NCBI GenBank assembly: GCA_016801845.1
Contig: CM028912.1
Span: 22,409,501-22,473,500 of the forward strand
From: Polydactylus sextarius
Taxonomy: Eukaryota; Chordata; Actinopteri; Polynemidae
Direction of reading: 5' to 3'
Length of the DNA stretch: 64,000 nt
The notes below the pieces were generated by a model. The model searched no databases and was not told where the DNA came from. It saw only the letters and a program-made list of their open reading frames with translations. Within the stretch, counting starts at the first letter, position 1. Each line of letters begins with the position of its first letter. Shown here in pieces: positions 25,798-37,083 of this stretch. The position numbers were made by a program, and so were the translations under genes.

Positions 25798-27174
25798 TTG
25801 ATGTTAGACTGAGTTAAGGGAGTGATTGCTGAGAGGAGCTGCTGCATTATTGTTGACATTCTGTGTGTTTTTTTATTTTATTCCAAAAGGAATACTACTC
25901 CTATACAGACATCCATCCATGCTGGTGTGTGTCTCACTCAATACCATGCAGATTCGAGCAGGATTTAGTCTGCTACACTCACAAATGCTGCGTGTGATGT
26001 CATCCACTCCACGGTTGCGAGGAACCATAGCCATTTCTTTTCTTAAATCATGTCACCATGGACTCCATTCTGTCTGACCTCCATCTGTTTATGGATTGTC
26101 CCACAAGGACAAACAGAACAACTGACCTTCTGTATGCTAACGTGAACTTTGACTCATACAGCACCACCCCTGTGCCTCCACTGGGGAAGTCAGACCACAA
26201 ACTAGCCTTTCTGTGGCTTGGTACAAACCACGTGTGCAAAGAAGGAAGTGGACACCCGAAGCAGATGAGACTCTGAGGGACTGTTTTGAGTCCACTGTCT
26301 GGAGCGTGCTACAGGACCCACACAATGAGGAGACACACTGCATGCCTGACTACCTGGCAATGTGGTTCCCACAAGGACTTTATGTTGCTTCCCAAACAAC
26401 AAACATTGGATTACTAGCAACGTCAAGGACCTCCTTAACAAGAAGAGGGCGTTCAAGGATGGAGACCAGAGTGAGCTGAAACACAGACTGAGGGAACTCA
26501 AGTCCCTGGGACCAAGACCATCACAGGCAGAAAGAAGACAAACAGCAAAGCAGATGGTGATGTGGTGAAAGCAGACCAGCTTAACCACCTCTACAATCGA
26601 TTCAACGACCCAGTTTCTACTGCTGCTGCCACAGCGACCACCCCAACACCTCCCCCACCAGCCTCTGCCATTGCCACTGATTTCTGCACCCCTCCCCCAC
26701 ATACTGTTGGTTGCTATCCACTCCCCATTCATGTCTCTCCCCTGTCACCCTAAACTCCACCTACACCCTCACCATCAGACACAGCAGGGACCCCCCATCA
26801 TCACCACAGATCAGGTCAGAGGAGAGTTGAGGAGACTACTTCCCAGGAAAGCAGCCAGCCCAGACGGAGTGTGTCCAAGAATTCTCAAGGCCTGTGCTGT
26901 AAAACTGGGGGAGCCTCTTCAACATGTCTTCATCCTGAGTCTGCATCTGGGAAGAGTTTCTTCCAGTTTCTCTGTCTGTGGAAGACGTCATGCCTCATAC
27001 CAGTTACCAAGAGGACACATCTCAGCGAACTCAATGACTTCAGGCCAATTGCCCTTTGCATGTGAAAAGATGCTAGAATGGCTGCTGCGCCATCTTCTGA
27101 CCCCCAATTTCAACTGAATGCAGTACGCTTGCGTTGCATCTGTGATGCAGCAGTGAATCTGATACCCTTCCATG

Positions 27175-27348
27175 ACATTGGGGATAGATGAATTGAGCAT
27201 AATAAATTGCCCGTTGGTGTGGATGTGAGTGTGAATGGTTGTCTGTCTGATTGGCCCTTCAATGAGCTGCCGATCCAGGTTGTCCAGGCTCCAGTCCCCC
27301 CCGACCCCGACTGCGAGATAAAGGGGTAGAAAATCAATGAATGGATGT
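27175..27348 (+). mobile_element. SINE-like repeat, copy 3 (3' half only)
   Basis: It begins inside the body at GGGGATAGATGAATTGAGC, continues through AAATTGCCCGTTGGTGTGGA and GTGAATGGTTGTCTGTC, and ends with a CAATGAATGGATG tail. The tRNA-like head is absent. It sits inside the reverse transcriptase part of the LINE remnant. Confidence 0.7.
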
Positions 27349-27834
27349 TCACGGCAGATCATATTTACCTACACTACATCTTAAAAACATCAAAATGGGC
27401 AGAGGCTGGGTTATTGGGCCTGAAGTCGAGGTTTTCAGTCATCATTTCACCCAGTTGATACTATATAGACACTACACCCTGCTATATCACACGACTGTGC
27501 ATGATTGCGATCAGTATTGGAGGATGGCGGATTGGAGACGCAACACAAGTGTTCCACAAGTAAAATGCAGCCACTGAAATCGGAGGTGAGACCACAGGTC
27601 AGACATGCACAGGACCCACTGCAGTTCACCTACCAGAAGAAGGTGGACATGGGGGATACCATCCTCTATCTGCTATACAGGGCATACTCTCACCTGGACA
27701 GCAAGAGTGGTGCTGTGAGAATCTTGTTCTTCAAATTCTCCAGTGCCTTCAACACCATTCAATCACTCTTACTGAGTGAGCAACTGCTGCAGATGAGTGT
27801 GGATCCATGCCTGGTCTTCTGGATTACTGACTAC

Positions 27835-28320
27835 TGTTGGACTGCGTGCTCAGGCTTTGGAACTCCTCTGGCTGTGTGTGAGCCCAGTCCGCGTGTTCGT
27901 TTGAATTGGAGGCTAGGAGAAGATATTCGGTCTCAAAGTTATGTATTTAATAGGAAGTAGATGAATAAAGCAGTACAGAATTCTGGGTCAGAGTTCGGTC
28001 CTTGCCAACAACAGAGTGTGTCAGTCACAAAGTCTGACTGCCTGACTGCCCAGTAGTTTTATACAAAGATAAGAAATGCATTGCACAAAGACAAACCATA
28101 AGTTGCTTATTCAGATTGGTCTAAGGTGATTCGTGATGTTTGATCTCCTGGGTGGGTAGGCTCCAAGTATCATGTGCGTGAACCGTAATCTTCCTGAGAG
28201 CATGCAAGATGTTCCGTGCTGCTATCAGTATTTCTGTCCCCATTGATGTCATATCTTTCGTCATCCAGCTTAGTGTAGACTATATGGCAGACATGTGTCC
28301 TTGTGGGGCCTGATCCCACA
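27835..28320 (-). mobile_element. Probable solo LTR inserted in the LINE
   Basis: A 486-bp block with TG...CA ends (TGTTGG on the left, CCCACA on the right) is flanked by CTAC (27831-27834) and CTAG (28321-28324), a 4-bp target duplication with one change. The reverse transcriptase frame of the host LINE breaks at the left edge and resumes at the right edge. Read on the minus strand it has a TATAAAA box (28063-28057) and an ATTAAA signal (27951-27946) in U3-R-U5 order. No internal retroviral or Gypsy genes and no second LTR are present. The parent element is unknown. Confidence 0.7.
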
Positions 28321-28382
28321 CTAGCTAACAGGAAGACCTCAGTTTGTTAGATTGAGGGATGGACAGTCATGTACAGTCAAAG

Positions 28383-29630
28383 TGTGGAAACAGTAACACC
28401 TGGATAATATAATGTAATCTAGCACTGTGCAGATTTGGCTGTGAATTAACTGGAAATGACTCATTCAGTGAGTTTCATCACCGATTCTTCCTTACTGTGC
28501 AATGATTTGCCCATCCTTTGTTTCACATGCTGCATGTTTTATTTCACAGAACTGCTCTGAAGGAAAAAGAGGATGAATTCCAGCCATTTAAGGACAGGTA
28601 CTGTACATAGTGAAACACTGCAGAGAAAGCTGCAGCGTACAACTTGTTAATCAAACATTATTTCTATTTTTCACAGAGTTGCAGCAGATATTATTCCTTC
28701 AATAAAGACAGGAGACACAGTGAGCATGAATGACCCAGTCAGTAAAGACAAACTGACAGAGATGTATGATGAACTGAGACTGAAGCAGAGGCCTAAAGAC
28801 AATGATAATCTCAAATCAAATGGCCACCAATTAGAGACAGTTAAATACCACATTCATGCACAGTACTGTCTGATTAGACTCAGTAGGGAACCTGTATTAT
28901 TCAGCTAAACTGTATTTTCCTGGTTCTGATAATTGAAGAAAATGTTTAAAGATTCATCACAGCACATAGAGAGAAAGACAGAGCTGATATGTCAAGTCTT
29001 CTAACTCTCTGAGCACCTCAGTGGACCAAGACCTCAGAAAGTACAGGACTAGAAGACTGTTGTCTGAAAGTAAAGCTTGTGCTACCATAACCACTGTAAA
29101 CACCATGTTCCTGTGTTTCAGGTCGAAGAGTTGATGCAGTTAACAGTTAACAACCTTCAACTGGCTGTGTACCACAACAAGAACCATCTTCTTCAGGTAC
29201 AATATGTGTTATACAGCCTTTGAAACTGAACAGTGGATTAATCTTGATCTTTAGTTCTCAGGACTGAACATGTAATGTTGATCCATTTCTCCCATACATA
29301 CTTGTTTCCCTCATCATGAACATCAGGGTGTGGAGGATGAATTTTCCATATTTCTTTACTCTGAATGTTACTGGCTGAGTTGCTTGATGGCTTTAGACAA
29401 TCCTCCTCTTCAGCCAGACTGGGAAAATCATCGTCATGAGATGGACCCCTGGGACATTTTCCTAGTTGGCTTTCTACATCTGAAACAGACAAGTCTCCCC
29501 AGACTCTGTTCCGTCAGAGGCTGTTTGTTATTGTCATAGATCTCAAACCAAACTCTGCTGGATCTGACTTTCTATTCGACTTCTCTGTAGTGTCTGAATA
29601 ACTTTTTAACCTGCAGTTTTTTACTAGAAT
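28383..29630 (+). pseudogene. Decayed partial copy of the coiled-coil gene (exons 7-11)
   Basis: This matches 15587-17100 (with a gap in intron 6) through exons and introns. The exon 7 equivalent is 28550-28597 (intact) and exon 8 is from 28677. Exon 9 (about 28940-29039) has an in-frame TAA where the functional gene has CAA. Exon 10 is 29122-29196, and the exon 11 equivalent (about 29328-29540) keeps NPPLQPDWENH and DPWDIF but runs past the expected end. The exon 8 donor is changed from GT to GC. Exons 1-6 are absent and LINE sequence abuts the left edge, so this is a truncated segmental duplicate rather than a processed copy. Confidence 0.8.
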
Positions 29631-31312
29631 CAAGGTTCAAATGAGCCTTGAAGTCCTGAATTTGATTCAAATGTCTGCTTGGTATAACTTGGTATATTAC
29701 TGACAGGCTGTTTAACCAAAGAAGTTATATCTTGATTTTAAATGACGCTGAAAGATCTCAGCAGACAGACATCACATTAAATGTTAAATTTATATTAAAA
29801 TCCGATCTAATGTTATCTAATCTTTTAGATCATTTTGATATCTACCTGTTTATGGTGCAGTTACAGTCCACTTTCTACCACATTTCCTCTTTGCTGTATT
29901 GTCCTAACACTGCAGCTTTGCAAGGACAAAAACAGGTGATTTACACTAAAACTGAAACTAAAAGAATTTAATGCTTCAGCTATATTTCAGCTTTTTATTT
30001 GGTGGTCAGTTTTGATTATTGTAATGATTTTTAAATGAAAGAAATGTTACCTACGAGAAAGAAGTACAATTTCAAGTTTGACCAGCAGATGTCACTATAT
30101 TAACCATGAGGAGGTAGCTTCACACTGTCTTACAGCTAAAGTCACAAAATTAGCTTTAAAATGTTTATGGATCTGGCTCTTTAAAAATAAAGAGGACAGA
30201 ATAAGCTGTTTAACTACTGATAGTATATATCTCTTTGAAAGTCATTATTCATTGTTATTATTGAATCTTTTTTTTCTTCAGTTTTGTAGCTGTAACTTGC
30301 TAGAGCAATGTACAGAAATGCTCACTACATGGCTACTGACATCTCATTTAATCTTTAATTTTAACTCAGCAAATTAGAAACTTCTTTTTAGCAAATGCAT
30401 CATTTATATTCCTCTTCATGTTGCACAATACAGTGAAACTATTAGAGCTTTTCCTGACATGACATTGTTGCTAAGTTGCTAAAAATTAAACTACTTCACC
30501 TGAAACCAGTTGTTTAATATGTTTTTATTTTTCTATTTCTGCATGGGAGTGTTTTCTGCAGTTCTTGTGAGTGACTGTAGAGGGTGCTGGTGGTCTGGGC
30601 AGACGTCAGTGTGGAGGAGACTGTGTCTCTGGTTTCTGAAAGTCTCTGTGGCCTGTGAGCAGTATTCAATTTCCTGCAGCTGTTCTCTCTGTTGACACCT
30701 GAGCTGAGCAACTGAGAGTGTTGCAAAACTCCCAAAACAGAAATGGATCAGCAGAGTAAATCAGCTGCCACCAGTAACACGTCCTGTCTGCACACAGGTT
30801 TCACACTGTAGGACTTTATATAAGGAACAATGTGCATTAACCACTTTAACAGAATCAGACTAAATGTGTTAAATCTACAGCCTTAGAGAGAACTGAAACC
30901 TAACAGACACATAAAAGCATAAGTCCACATTTAAACTACACATGTTTGATAATTACAATTATAACATTAATGTACACATGGAAATACATAATCACTCATA
31001 ACTACACTAACAATAACTATAATACCATTGTGCATAGAATGAAACACCAGTAAATTACCCATCAAAAAGCTAAGGTAAAGTAAAAGTAAAGTATATATGT
31101 CTGCATGCTTAAATGTGATTGTCACATCTGACTGGACTCAAAACTTTCAAGTTAGAAGGATAACTCTCTCTAGGTGCTGGTTTTACCATTAAAGTTTAAT
31201 ATTTAAAAAGTAATTTTAAATAATTTACATTGTTACCTTTGTCTAAAGATAAAACAAGAATTTCATCAACATTAATTGATCACTTTGTGAATAAAGCCTA
31301 GAAACAGCACAT
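29631..31312. other. AT-rich intergenic, no gene recognised
   Basis: Only short open frames on both strands, none with protein similarity I recognise or with paired splice signals. No terminal repeats were found. Confidence 0.55.
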
Positions 31313-31700
31313 TGAGTTTTTATTTATTGATCCCCTAGGGGTAATTCAGATGTCACAACAGCTGTATTACACAGTAACATTAGAAAGGTAACAATAAAGA
31401 ATGAAATAAAATGCAATTGAATAAAGAGATAGATGAAACTAAATCACACTGATGTTCACAAGAAAAGTACATAGAAGTTGTGAAGAACCATATGATATTC
31501 ATAAGATATGAATGATATATGATATACCATAAAATATTCAACCCTGTGGATGATGGGTCCACATGGTAGACTGTCAATCAGACACTAGCGAGTTCCTCCC
31601 CCAGGTCTGATTCCAGAGGGGCATCCTGGTCTAAGTGGTAGTGAATGAATAGAGGGGGTGGGAGGATGTCAGCAGTAAGACAGTTGATGATGGTGAAGAG
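31313..31700 (-). mobile_element. Possible 3' end of a Rex1-like LINE
   Basis: At 31318 the sequence reads TTTATTTATTGATCCCC followed by a GGGGTAATTC block, the complement of a common fish LINE 3' terminus in which a GGGGATCAATAAA-type end closes the element. The sequence to the right has no intact reverse transcriptase frame. The orientation would be minus strand. The identification rests mainly on the terminal motif. Confidence 0.4.
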
Positions 31701-31814
31701 GAGCTGAGCTGAAGAAAAAGCCATTGATTTACCAAATGATCTTCGTTCTCATCCTCAGCTGGTCCTGAGTTTAGGGTATAGACTTACAGAATAAGACGGT
31801 GGATGGTGGATACT

Positions 31815-31854
31815 AGTTTGAGCCACCCTGAAGAAACTCAGGGTGGCTCAAACT
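31815..31854. repeat. Perfect 17-bp inverted repeat (hairpin)
   Basis: The arm 31815-31831 (AGTTTGAGCCACCCTGA) and its exact complement at 31838-31854 are separated by six bases. No transposon ends or gene context explain it. Confidence 0.9.
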
Positions 31855-32194
31855 CAGAAATGATTGCTGTGAATGTATTGTTGCTCAGTCATGCCTGGTG
31901 GACGGGAGGCCTCAGTCAAAGAAGAACCTGCACACAAGCTCAATTCATGTCTCTTGTCTCTGCAGTGTGAATCAGGTTATTAATGTGTCTTATGTCTATG
32001 GTTGGGTAACAAAACTCACTTCAGGTATGGCACTAGGGCAAACATCAGCGGTAGTAACCAGACCTTAATACAATGTGAATATCGGTGACTCATTTCAGCG
32101 CCTCAAAAAATAGCTGCAGCTGTTAAATTGCGCCCCCTGGTGTTCACTGTCAAGTTAAGAGTGGCAGCATACAAACGCAACAGTGCATTGTCAA

Positions 32195-33011
32195 GATGTC
32201 TAAAGTGAAAAAGTCCAAAGTGTGGTTATTCTTTACAAAAAAGGCTACAGAAACTTCCACCTGCATCAATTGTTTGCAAGGCACACACGTCAAATTCAAT
32301 GTTTTTGATAGCCTCCATGAATGTGAGCTGTAATGCTAATGCTAATGACCGCATGAATGTTGAACAACACTTCTATGGGCTGTCTGGTTAACCAAGTGGT
32401 TATGGCATACCACATTGGCGTATCTATGCCATATAATTTACATTATATTCTTTGGCACTGGACGAAAGTAACGACGTAAAGGACACCGCTCAGCTTTTAA
32501 TTTTTATCAGAGGGATTAATGACAATTTTGAGATAACAGAGGAGTTTTTGGCCATAGAATCCCTGAAGGGGAAAACGAGGGGAGAGGATTTGTATAACAG
32601 CGTGCCGGTGGCAATGGAAAGGCACAAGCTACCTTGGAGTACACTCATCAACGTTACCACAGATGGATCGCCAAATCTGACGAAAAAATGTTGGGTTGCT
32701 CAAAAGAATCCAAGACCGGGTGAAATGTGGACAACCCTGAGCAGGAAGTAATTTTCTTACACTGCATAATCCACCAGGAAGCACTGTGTAAATCTGTATT
32801 GCAGCTTGACCACATAGTGAAGCCAGTTGTAAAACTCGTAAACTTTATTCGAGCGAGGGGACTTCAGCATCGTTAGTTTATTATTATTAATAACACTGTA
32901 ATGCCTTTTTATGTTTATGTTTAATATGTATGCATCTGGTGCTGACCCAGCCCGTGTGGCAAATTTTTGAAGTCAATGTGGCCCCTGAGCCAAAAAGTTT
33001 GCCCACCCCTG
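32195..33011 (+). pseudogene. hAT transposase remnant (BED-finger type) with its 3' end
   Basis: A short frame from 32195 (MSKVKKSKVW...) resembles the start of a BED-finger transposase. From about 32446 the frame reads ALDESNDVKDTAQLLIFIRG and later LINVTTDGSPNL, typical of the catalytic region of hAT transposases related to ZBED5/GTF2IRD2-type proteins. After a frameshift near 32730 it continues with LHCIIHQEALC and FIRARGLQHR to about 32875. The right terminus, read on the minus strand, begins CAGGGGTGGGCAAACTTTTT, a classic hAT (Charlie-like) terminal repeat ending at 33011. Large parts are missing, so it is inactive. Confidence 0.75.
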
Positions 33012-33570
33012 CTCTACACTGTCTCTATCATTAAAGGTAAAAAACTCAAACAAATAATGATTTAAAAAAAACTGATTCCAAGATGATGCATGCGTTCTAC
33101 TACGGGTAATGTGCTCGCTCACTCCAAAAATGGAGTCGTTTTATATTCAGTTGTCTGATATTCGCATCAGTACGGTAATCCTCTATTTATTATGTAAGTG
33201 TCTAGCACTGAGCACCACTTGCAGATATAAAATTAATTGTATTTTAAGTAAAATTACAATCAAGCAGTGACAACAACTGGCAACAACAATAAGGCATCAT
33301 GTTTCATTACTAGTTTCATATTATTAACAGCTGAAAAGATAATTTTTTAATCATTTTTCAATCATTGCTGTTGCACTGCATGAGTGGCAGCCAGTTTGCC
33401 AGTCTCATTTTTCTTTTTCCTCTTTTTCTTCTTTTTACCAAAACGTTTCAACATTTTAAGTAAGACACTCTTTCTTTTTATCAGGTCATGTTTTTATTTT
33501 TCCTTTTTTTTCTTTAATCGTGTTTTTGTTGTTGTTGTTGTTTTTGTTCGACAAGCAGAGAGCCGCTGAG
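33012..33570. other. Intergenic, nothing recognised
   Basis: Contains T-rich low-complexity sequence around 33400-33545 that produces artificial hydrophobic open frames. No gene is supported. Confidence 0.5.
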
Positions 33571-33579
33571 CCATTAGCT

Positions 33580-34255
33580 TATTGTTACCTCAGTGATCGG
33601 CTGATGACACTGCTGCTCAAAGATACGACCCAACAAGACACCCCAGATCCTGGTGGAGATAAGGTGGATACAGAGCAGGAGTTAAGCACTAAGAAGAAAA
33701 GATGGTACAAACCATCATTACGTCTGTAACTATGGAGAATGTACGATCTCTCCCCATAAGATGAGAAACTCATGGTGCTGACCAACCTACAGAGCAGCAT
33801 CATGTGCCTTACTGAGACCTGTCAGTGGACAGGGAGCTCATGAGACTGACAAGAAGAAGGACGCGTGGACTGCAATGTTTATTAATGAGAGAGACCAGGT
33901 ACACCAGAACACCAGGTACAACAGCATTACTGAGCAGCGCAGCTCACAGCGCATGAGCTGCTTGCTGTTAGCTTTTGGCCGTACCACATGCAGGGGAGTT
34001 CTCACAAGTCATCACGATAACTCACTGTCATCCAATGCTACAGCTACCTGTGAACTCTGTCATGTCCCAGGTGCAAACATCGACCCACAAGCCTTTTTCC
34101 TCATCTCTGGACTACAAACTATTTATTCTATTTTATTTTATTTTATTTTTTATTTTGTGTTAATCTACTTTTTTGGTTTTTATGCTGTCAGACAGATAAA
34201 TGTCCCCTTGAGGGACAAATAAAACATATTCTCTTCTCTTCTCTTCTCTTTTATT
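33580..34255 (+). mobile_element. LINE remnant (ORF1/endonuclease pieces) and 3' tail
   Basis: Broken frames include a stretch around 33770-33830 resembling LINE endonuclease sequence (VLTNLQ, SIMCLTET) and another at 33950-34120 (ELLAVSF, then EFSQVITIT in a different frame). The end GGGACAAATAAAACATATTC is followed by (TCTTC)n, a LINE-type 3' terminus with a short-repeat tail. Most of the reverse transcriptase is deleted. Confidence 0.6.
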
Positions 34256-35060
34256 CTAATATTCTTAACAAATACTCTGCAAACAAACAAGATCACCTTT
34301 GGTTTTAGAAAGAAAATAAAAAATAGAGTGCCTATATTATAAGGCAACAGAAATTAGCTCCACTTGAAACAAAAAAGTTCTTCAATACATGAAACAAAAT
34401 ATTCTTGAGAATGAAATGCCTATATCATAAGGCAACAGAAATCATTTACACTTAATGGGAAAAATAGTATTCCAATGGATGGAAAAACATACTTTACACT
34501 ACAAGCTGAGATCATTCAGTAAGGATAACACCACAGCTATAACAGACTGCTGCCAGATACAAAACTACCTCAACGGTGGCTACCATATTTTAACATAGAC
34601 CCAGCCTAAATTCCAAGCATAGCTGGCAAATTTTTCTTTGGAAAGATAAGCAGCTCTGCATTTTGGGTCGTCAGCCTATTTCTCCTCTTGTGTAAGACAT
34701 CCAATGCTGTACTGAATTATTCACACAGGTGCATGGTGCGCTGAGGTAGGCTTGTGCTGCTTCTGCGAGTGTGGGGAAACGTCCTTTATTAGCCTGTGAG
34801 AAAGCATGTGGCTGTGCAGCACAAGGGATGCTGATAAGTAAAGGTTTATCTGTTAGGAAATTGGGTTTATGGCATCACCAATCTGCTCCACCTTCTTGTG
34901 AAGAAATTCCCCATACATGGCCTGCAAAGAGCCAGCTGGTGGTGAAGCCCTGTGGCTTGAGTGCATCTGGAACACATCTGTAAGGTTACTATACTGCTTA
35001 ATAAAGTTGCATGCATTTAAAACTAAGGGCCTTTTAATTCATTAACACAAGACACTTAAT
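34256..35060. other. Intergenic, nothing recognised
   Basis: No gene seen. A 25-base motif (CCTATATTATAAGGCAACAG and its variant) occurs twice about 100 bases apart near 34330 and 34430. The right part may be the remainder of the neighbouring hAT element, but no match to its C-terminal dimerisation domain was found. Confidence 0.45.
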
Positions 35061-35454
35061 AGAGTTATAGGCTATATACCGTATACAAGCTTTCTGATTC
35101 AATGTCAGCAAAACATCTTTGAAGAGCTTCAAGCAAAATTGCTTTTGATGTTTTCACACTGTGGTCAGTATCAGATGATCTTTCAAGGAGACATGTCAGA
35201 GTTCTAATAGACAGGAAAACATCCACAGTTGTTGTGGTAGATGTGCTGATCTGCTCTTCTAACGGGGCAAGGATGGACATCATATTCTTGATTAATTTGC
35301 ACTGATTGATGGTGAACACACTAGGCAGCTCATAGTCAAGTAGCCAGTGTCAGTTTTGTTCTAGTAGACTCAGTAGAGCATGTAAAAACTGCTATTCCAT
35401 CTTGTGGGAACATCCTGCTGAAGTCTCTTTGAAGTGAAATTGTTTCTGTATATA

Positions 35455-37083
35455 CAGTGCTCAGCATAAATGAGTACACCCCTTCGAAAAGTAACATTTT
35501 AAACAATATCTCAATGAACACAAGAACTATTTTCAAAATGTTGACAAGAATAAGTTTTTTATAACATCTGTTTAACTTATAACATGAAAATAAGGTTAAC
35601 AATATAACTTATTACAAATTTTTCAGTTTTACTCAAATTAGGGTGATGCAAAAATGAGTACACCCCACAACAAAAACTGTACATCTAGTACTTTGTATGG
35701 CCTCCATGATTTTTAATGACAGCAACAAACCTTCTAGGCATGGAATGAACAATTTGGCAACATTTTGCAACATCAATCTTTTTCCATTCTTCTAGAATGA
35801 CCTCTTTTAGAGACTGGATGCTGGATGGAGAGTGATGTTTGACTTGCCTCTTCAGAATTCCCCATAGGTGTTCGATTGGGTTCAGATCAGGGGACATACT
35901 TGGCTACTGAATCACTTCCACCCTGTTCTTCTTCAGAAATCCAACAGTGGCCTTAGATGTGTGTTTAGGATCATTGTCATGTTGGAAAAGTGCACCACGA
36001 CCAAGGGCATGGAGTGATGGTAGCATCTTCTCTTTCAGTATAGAGCAATAAATCTGTGAATTCATGATGCCATCAATGAAATGCAGCTCCCCAACACCAG
36101 CAGCACTCATACAACCCCACATAAGGACACTGCCACCACCATGTTTCACTGTAGGCACCATGCATTTTTCTCTGTATTCCTCACCTTTGCGACACCATAC
36201 AGTTTTGAAGCCATCAGTTCCAAAAATATTTATCTTGGTTTCATCACTCCAGTAGTCTTCATCTTTGTCAGCATGGGCCCTGGCAAACTCTAGGCGGGCT
36301 TTTTTGTGCCTGGGCTTTAGGAGAGGCTTCTTTCGTGGACGGCCCCCATGCATGCCATTCCTCTGTAGAGTACGGTGTATTGTGTCATGGGAAATAGTCA
36401 CCCCAGTTTAGCTTTCTACTTCTTTAGATAACTGCAGTGAACTTGCATGCTGATTTTCTTCAACCCTTCTCATCAGAAGACGCTCCTCTTGAGGTGTTAA
36501 CTTCCGTGGACGACCTGGACGTCTCTGTGAGATGGTTGCAGTTCCATCTTTTTTATATTTTTGTACCACTTTTGCTACAGTATTCTGACTGATAAGTAAA
36601 GGTTTGCTGATCTTCTTGTATCCTTAACCTTTGAGTTGTAAAGAAATTATTTTGTTTCTCAGGTCTTGTGACATTTCTCTTCCATGTGGTGCCATTGCTG
36701 ACAACATGAAATCGGAAGGGGTTTTCTTTAAGTAAAACCCTTTTATAGTTAACTGTCTGCTGGACACCCGTGCAATGAATAATTAGACTCAGCTGTGGTT
36801 TATTCTTGTTAAATTAGACATTAGACATTTGCACTCTAAAATTTAACTTTACTCCAGAGACTTTCAATGGGGTGTACTCATTTTTGCACCACCCTAATTT
36901 GAGTAAAACTGAAAATTTTGTTCTCTAAGTTATAATTTCAACCTTAATTTCATGCTATAAGTTAAACAGATGTTATGTTAAACTTATTCTTCTCAAAATT
37001 TTGGAAATAGTTCTTGTGTTCATTGAGATATTGTTTAAAATGTAACTTTTCAAAGGGGGTGTACTCATTTATGATGAGCACTG
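35455..37083 (-). mobile_element. Tc1-family transposon, 1,629 bp, TA target duplication
   Basis: Both ends start CAGTGCTCA and are flanked by TA (35453-35454 and 37084-37085). The terminal inverted repeats are about 210 bp long. Each contains two direct repeats of AAATGAGTACACCCC, one near the outer end (35468, 37070) and one at the inner end (35652, 36883), the IR/DR layout of Sleeping Beauty-like Tc1 elements. The element lies inside the hAT remnant, so it is the younger insertion. Confidence 0.95.
35685..36695 (-). pseudogene. Tc1 transposase, inactivated by stop codons
   Basis: The frame runs from ATG at 36695 (MAPHGREMSQDL) to a stop at 35685, about 337 codons, the usual Tc1 length. 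It holds the paired helix-turn-helix region, GRPRKL, the catalytic DETK segment (W.DETKINIFG), the second catalytic aspartate in FQHDNDPKHTS, and the SPDLNPIEHLWG block with the third acidic residue. In-frame stops occur in the N-terminal region (after QLKG and after KEVES), and a TAG sits between VEVIQ and PSMSPDLN where tryptophan is expected. It is non-autonomous. Confidence 0.93.

Larger units (their letters stand above)
26056..28366 (+). pseudogene. Decayed jockey/L2-like LINE with nested insertions
   Basis: The pieces read in order. The end of an endonuclease domain is at about 26058-26220 (CPTRTNRTTDLLY and PPLGKSDHKL motifs). A linker region with frameshifts follows. The start of the reverse transcriptase is at about 26800-27110 (RKAASPDGVCPRILK). 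The finger/palm part is at 27597-27834 (QDPLQFTY, FSSAFNTI), and a short continuation lies at 28325-28366. About 490 bases, including a SINE fragment, separate the second and third pieces. A 486-bp LTR separates the third and fourth. Several frames are broken and the catalytic palm and 3' end are missing, so it is inactive. The clade (L2 versus Rex1/jockey) cannot be settled by eye. Confidence 0.8.

Noticed and set aside
26202..26732. Minus-strand frame of 176 codons
   Set aside because: It is antisense to the endonuclease/linker part of the LINE remnant, which is recognisable on the plus strand.
33384..33570. Hydrophobic plus-strand frame resembling a membrane segment
   Set aside because: It is produced by T-rich low-complexity sequence (TTC/TTT and GTT runs).
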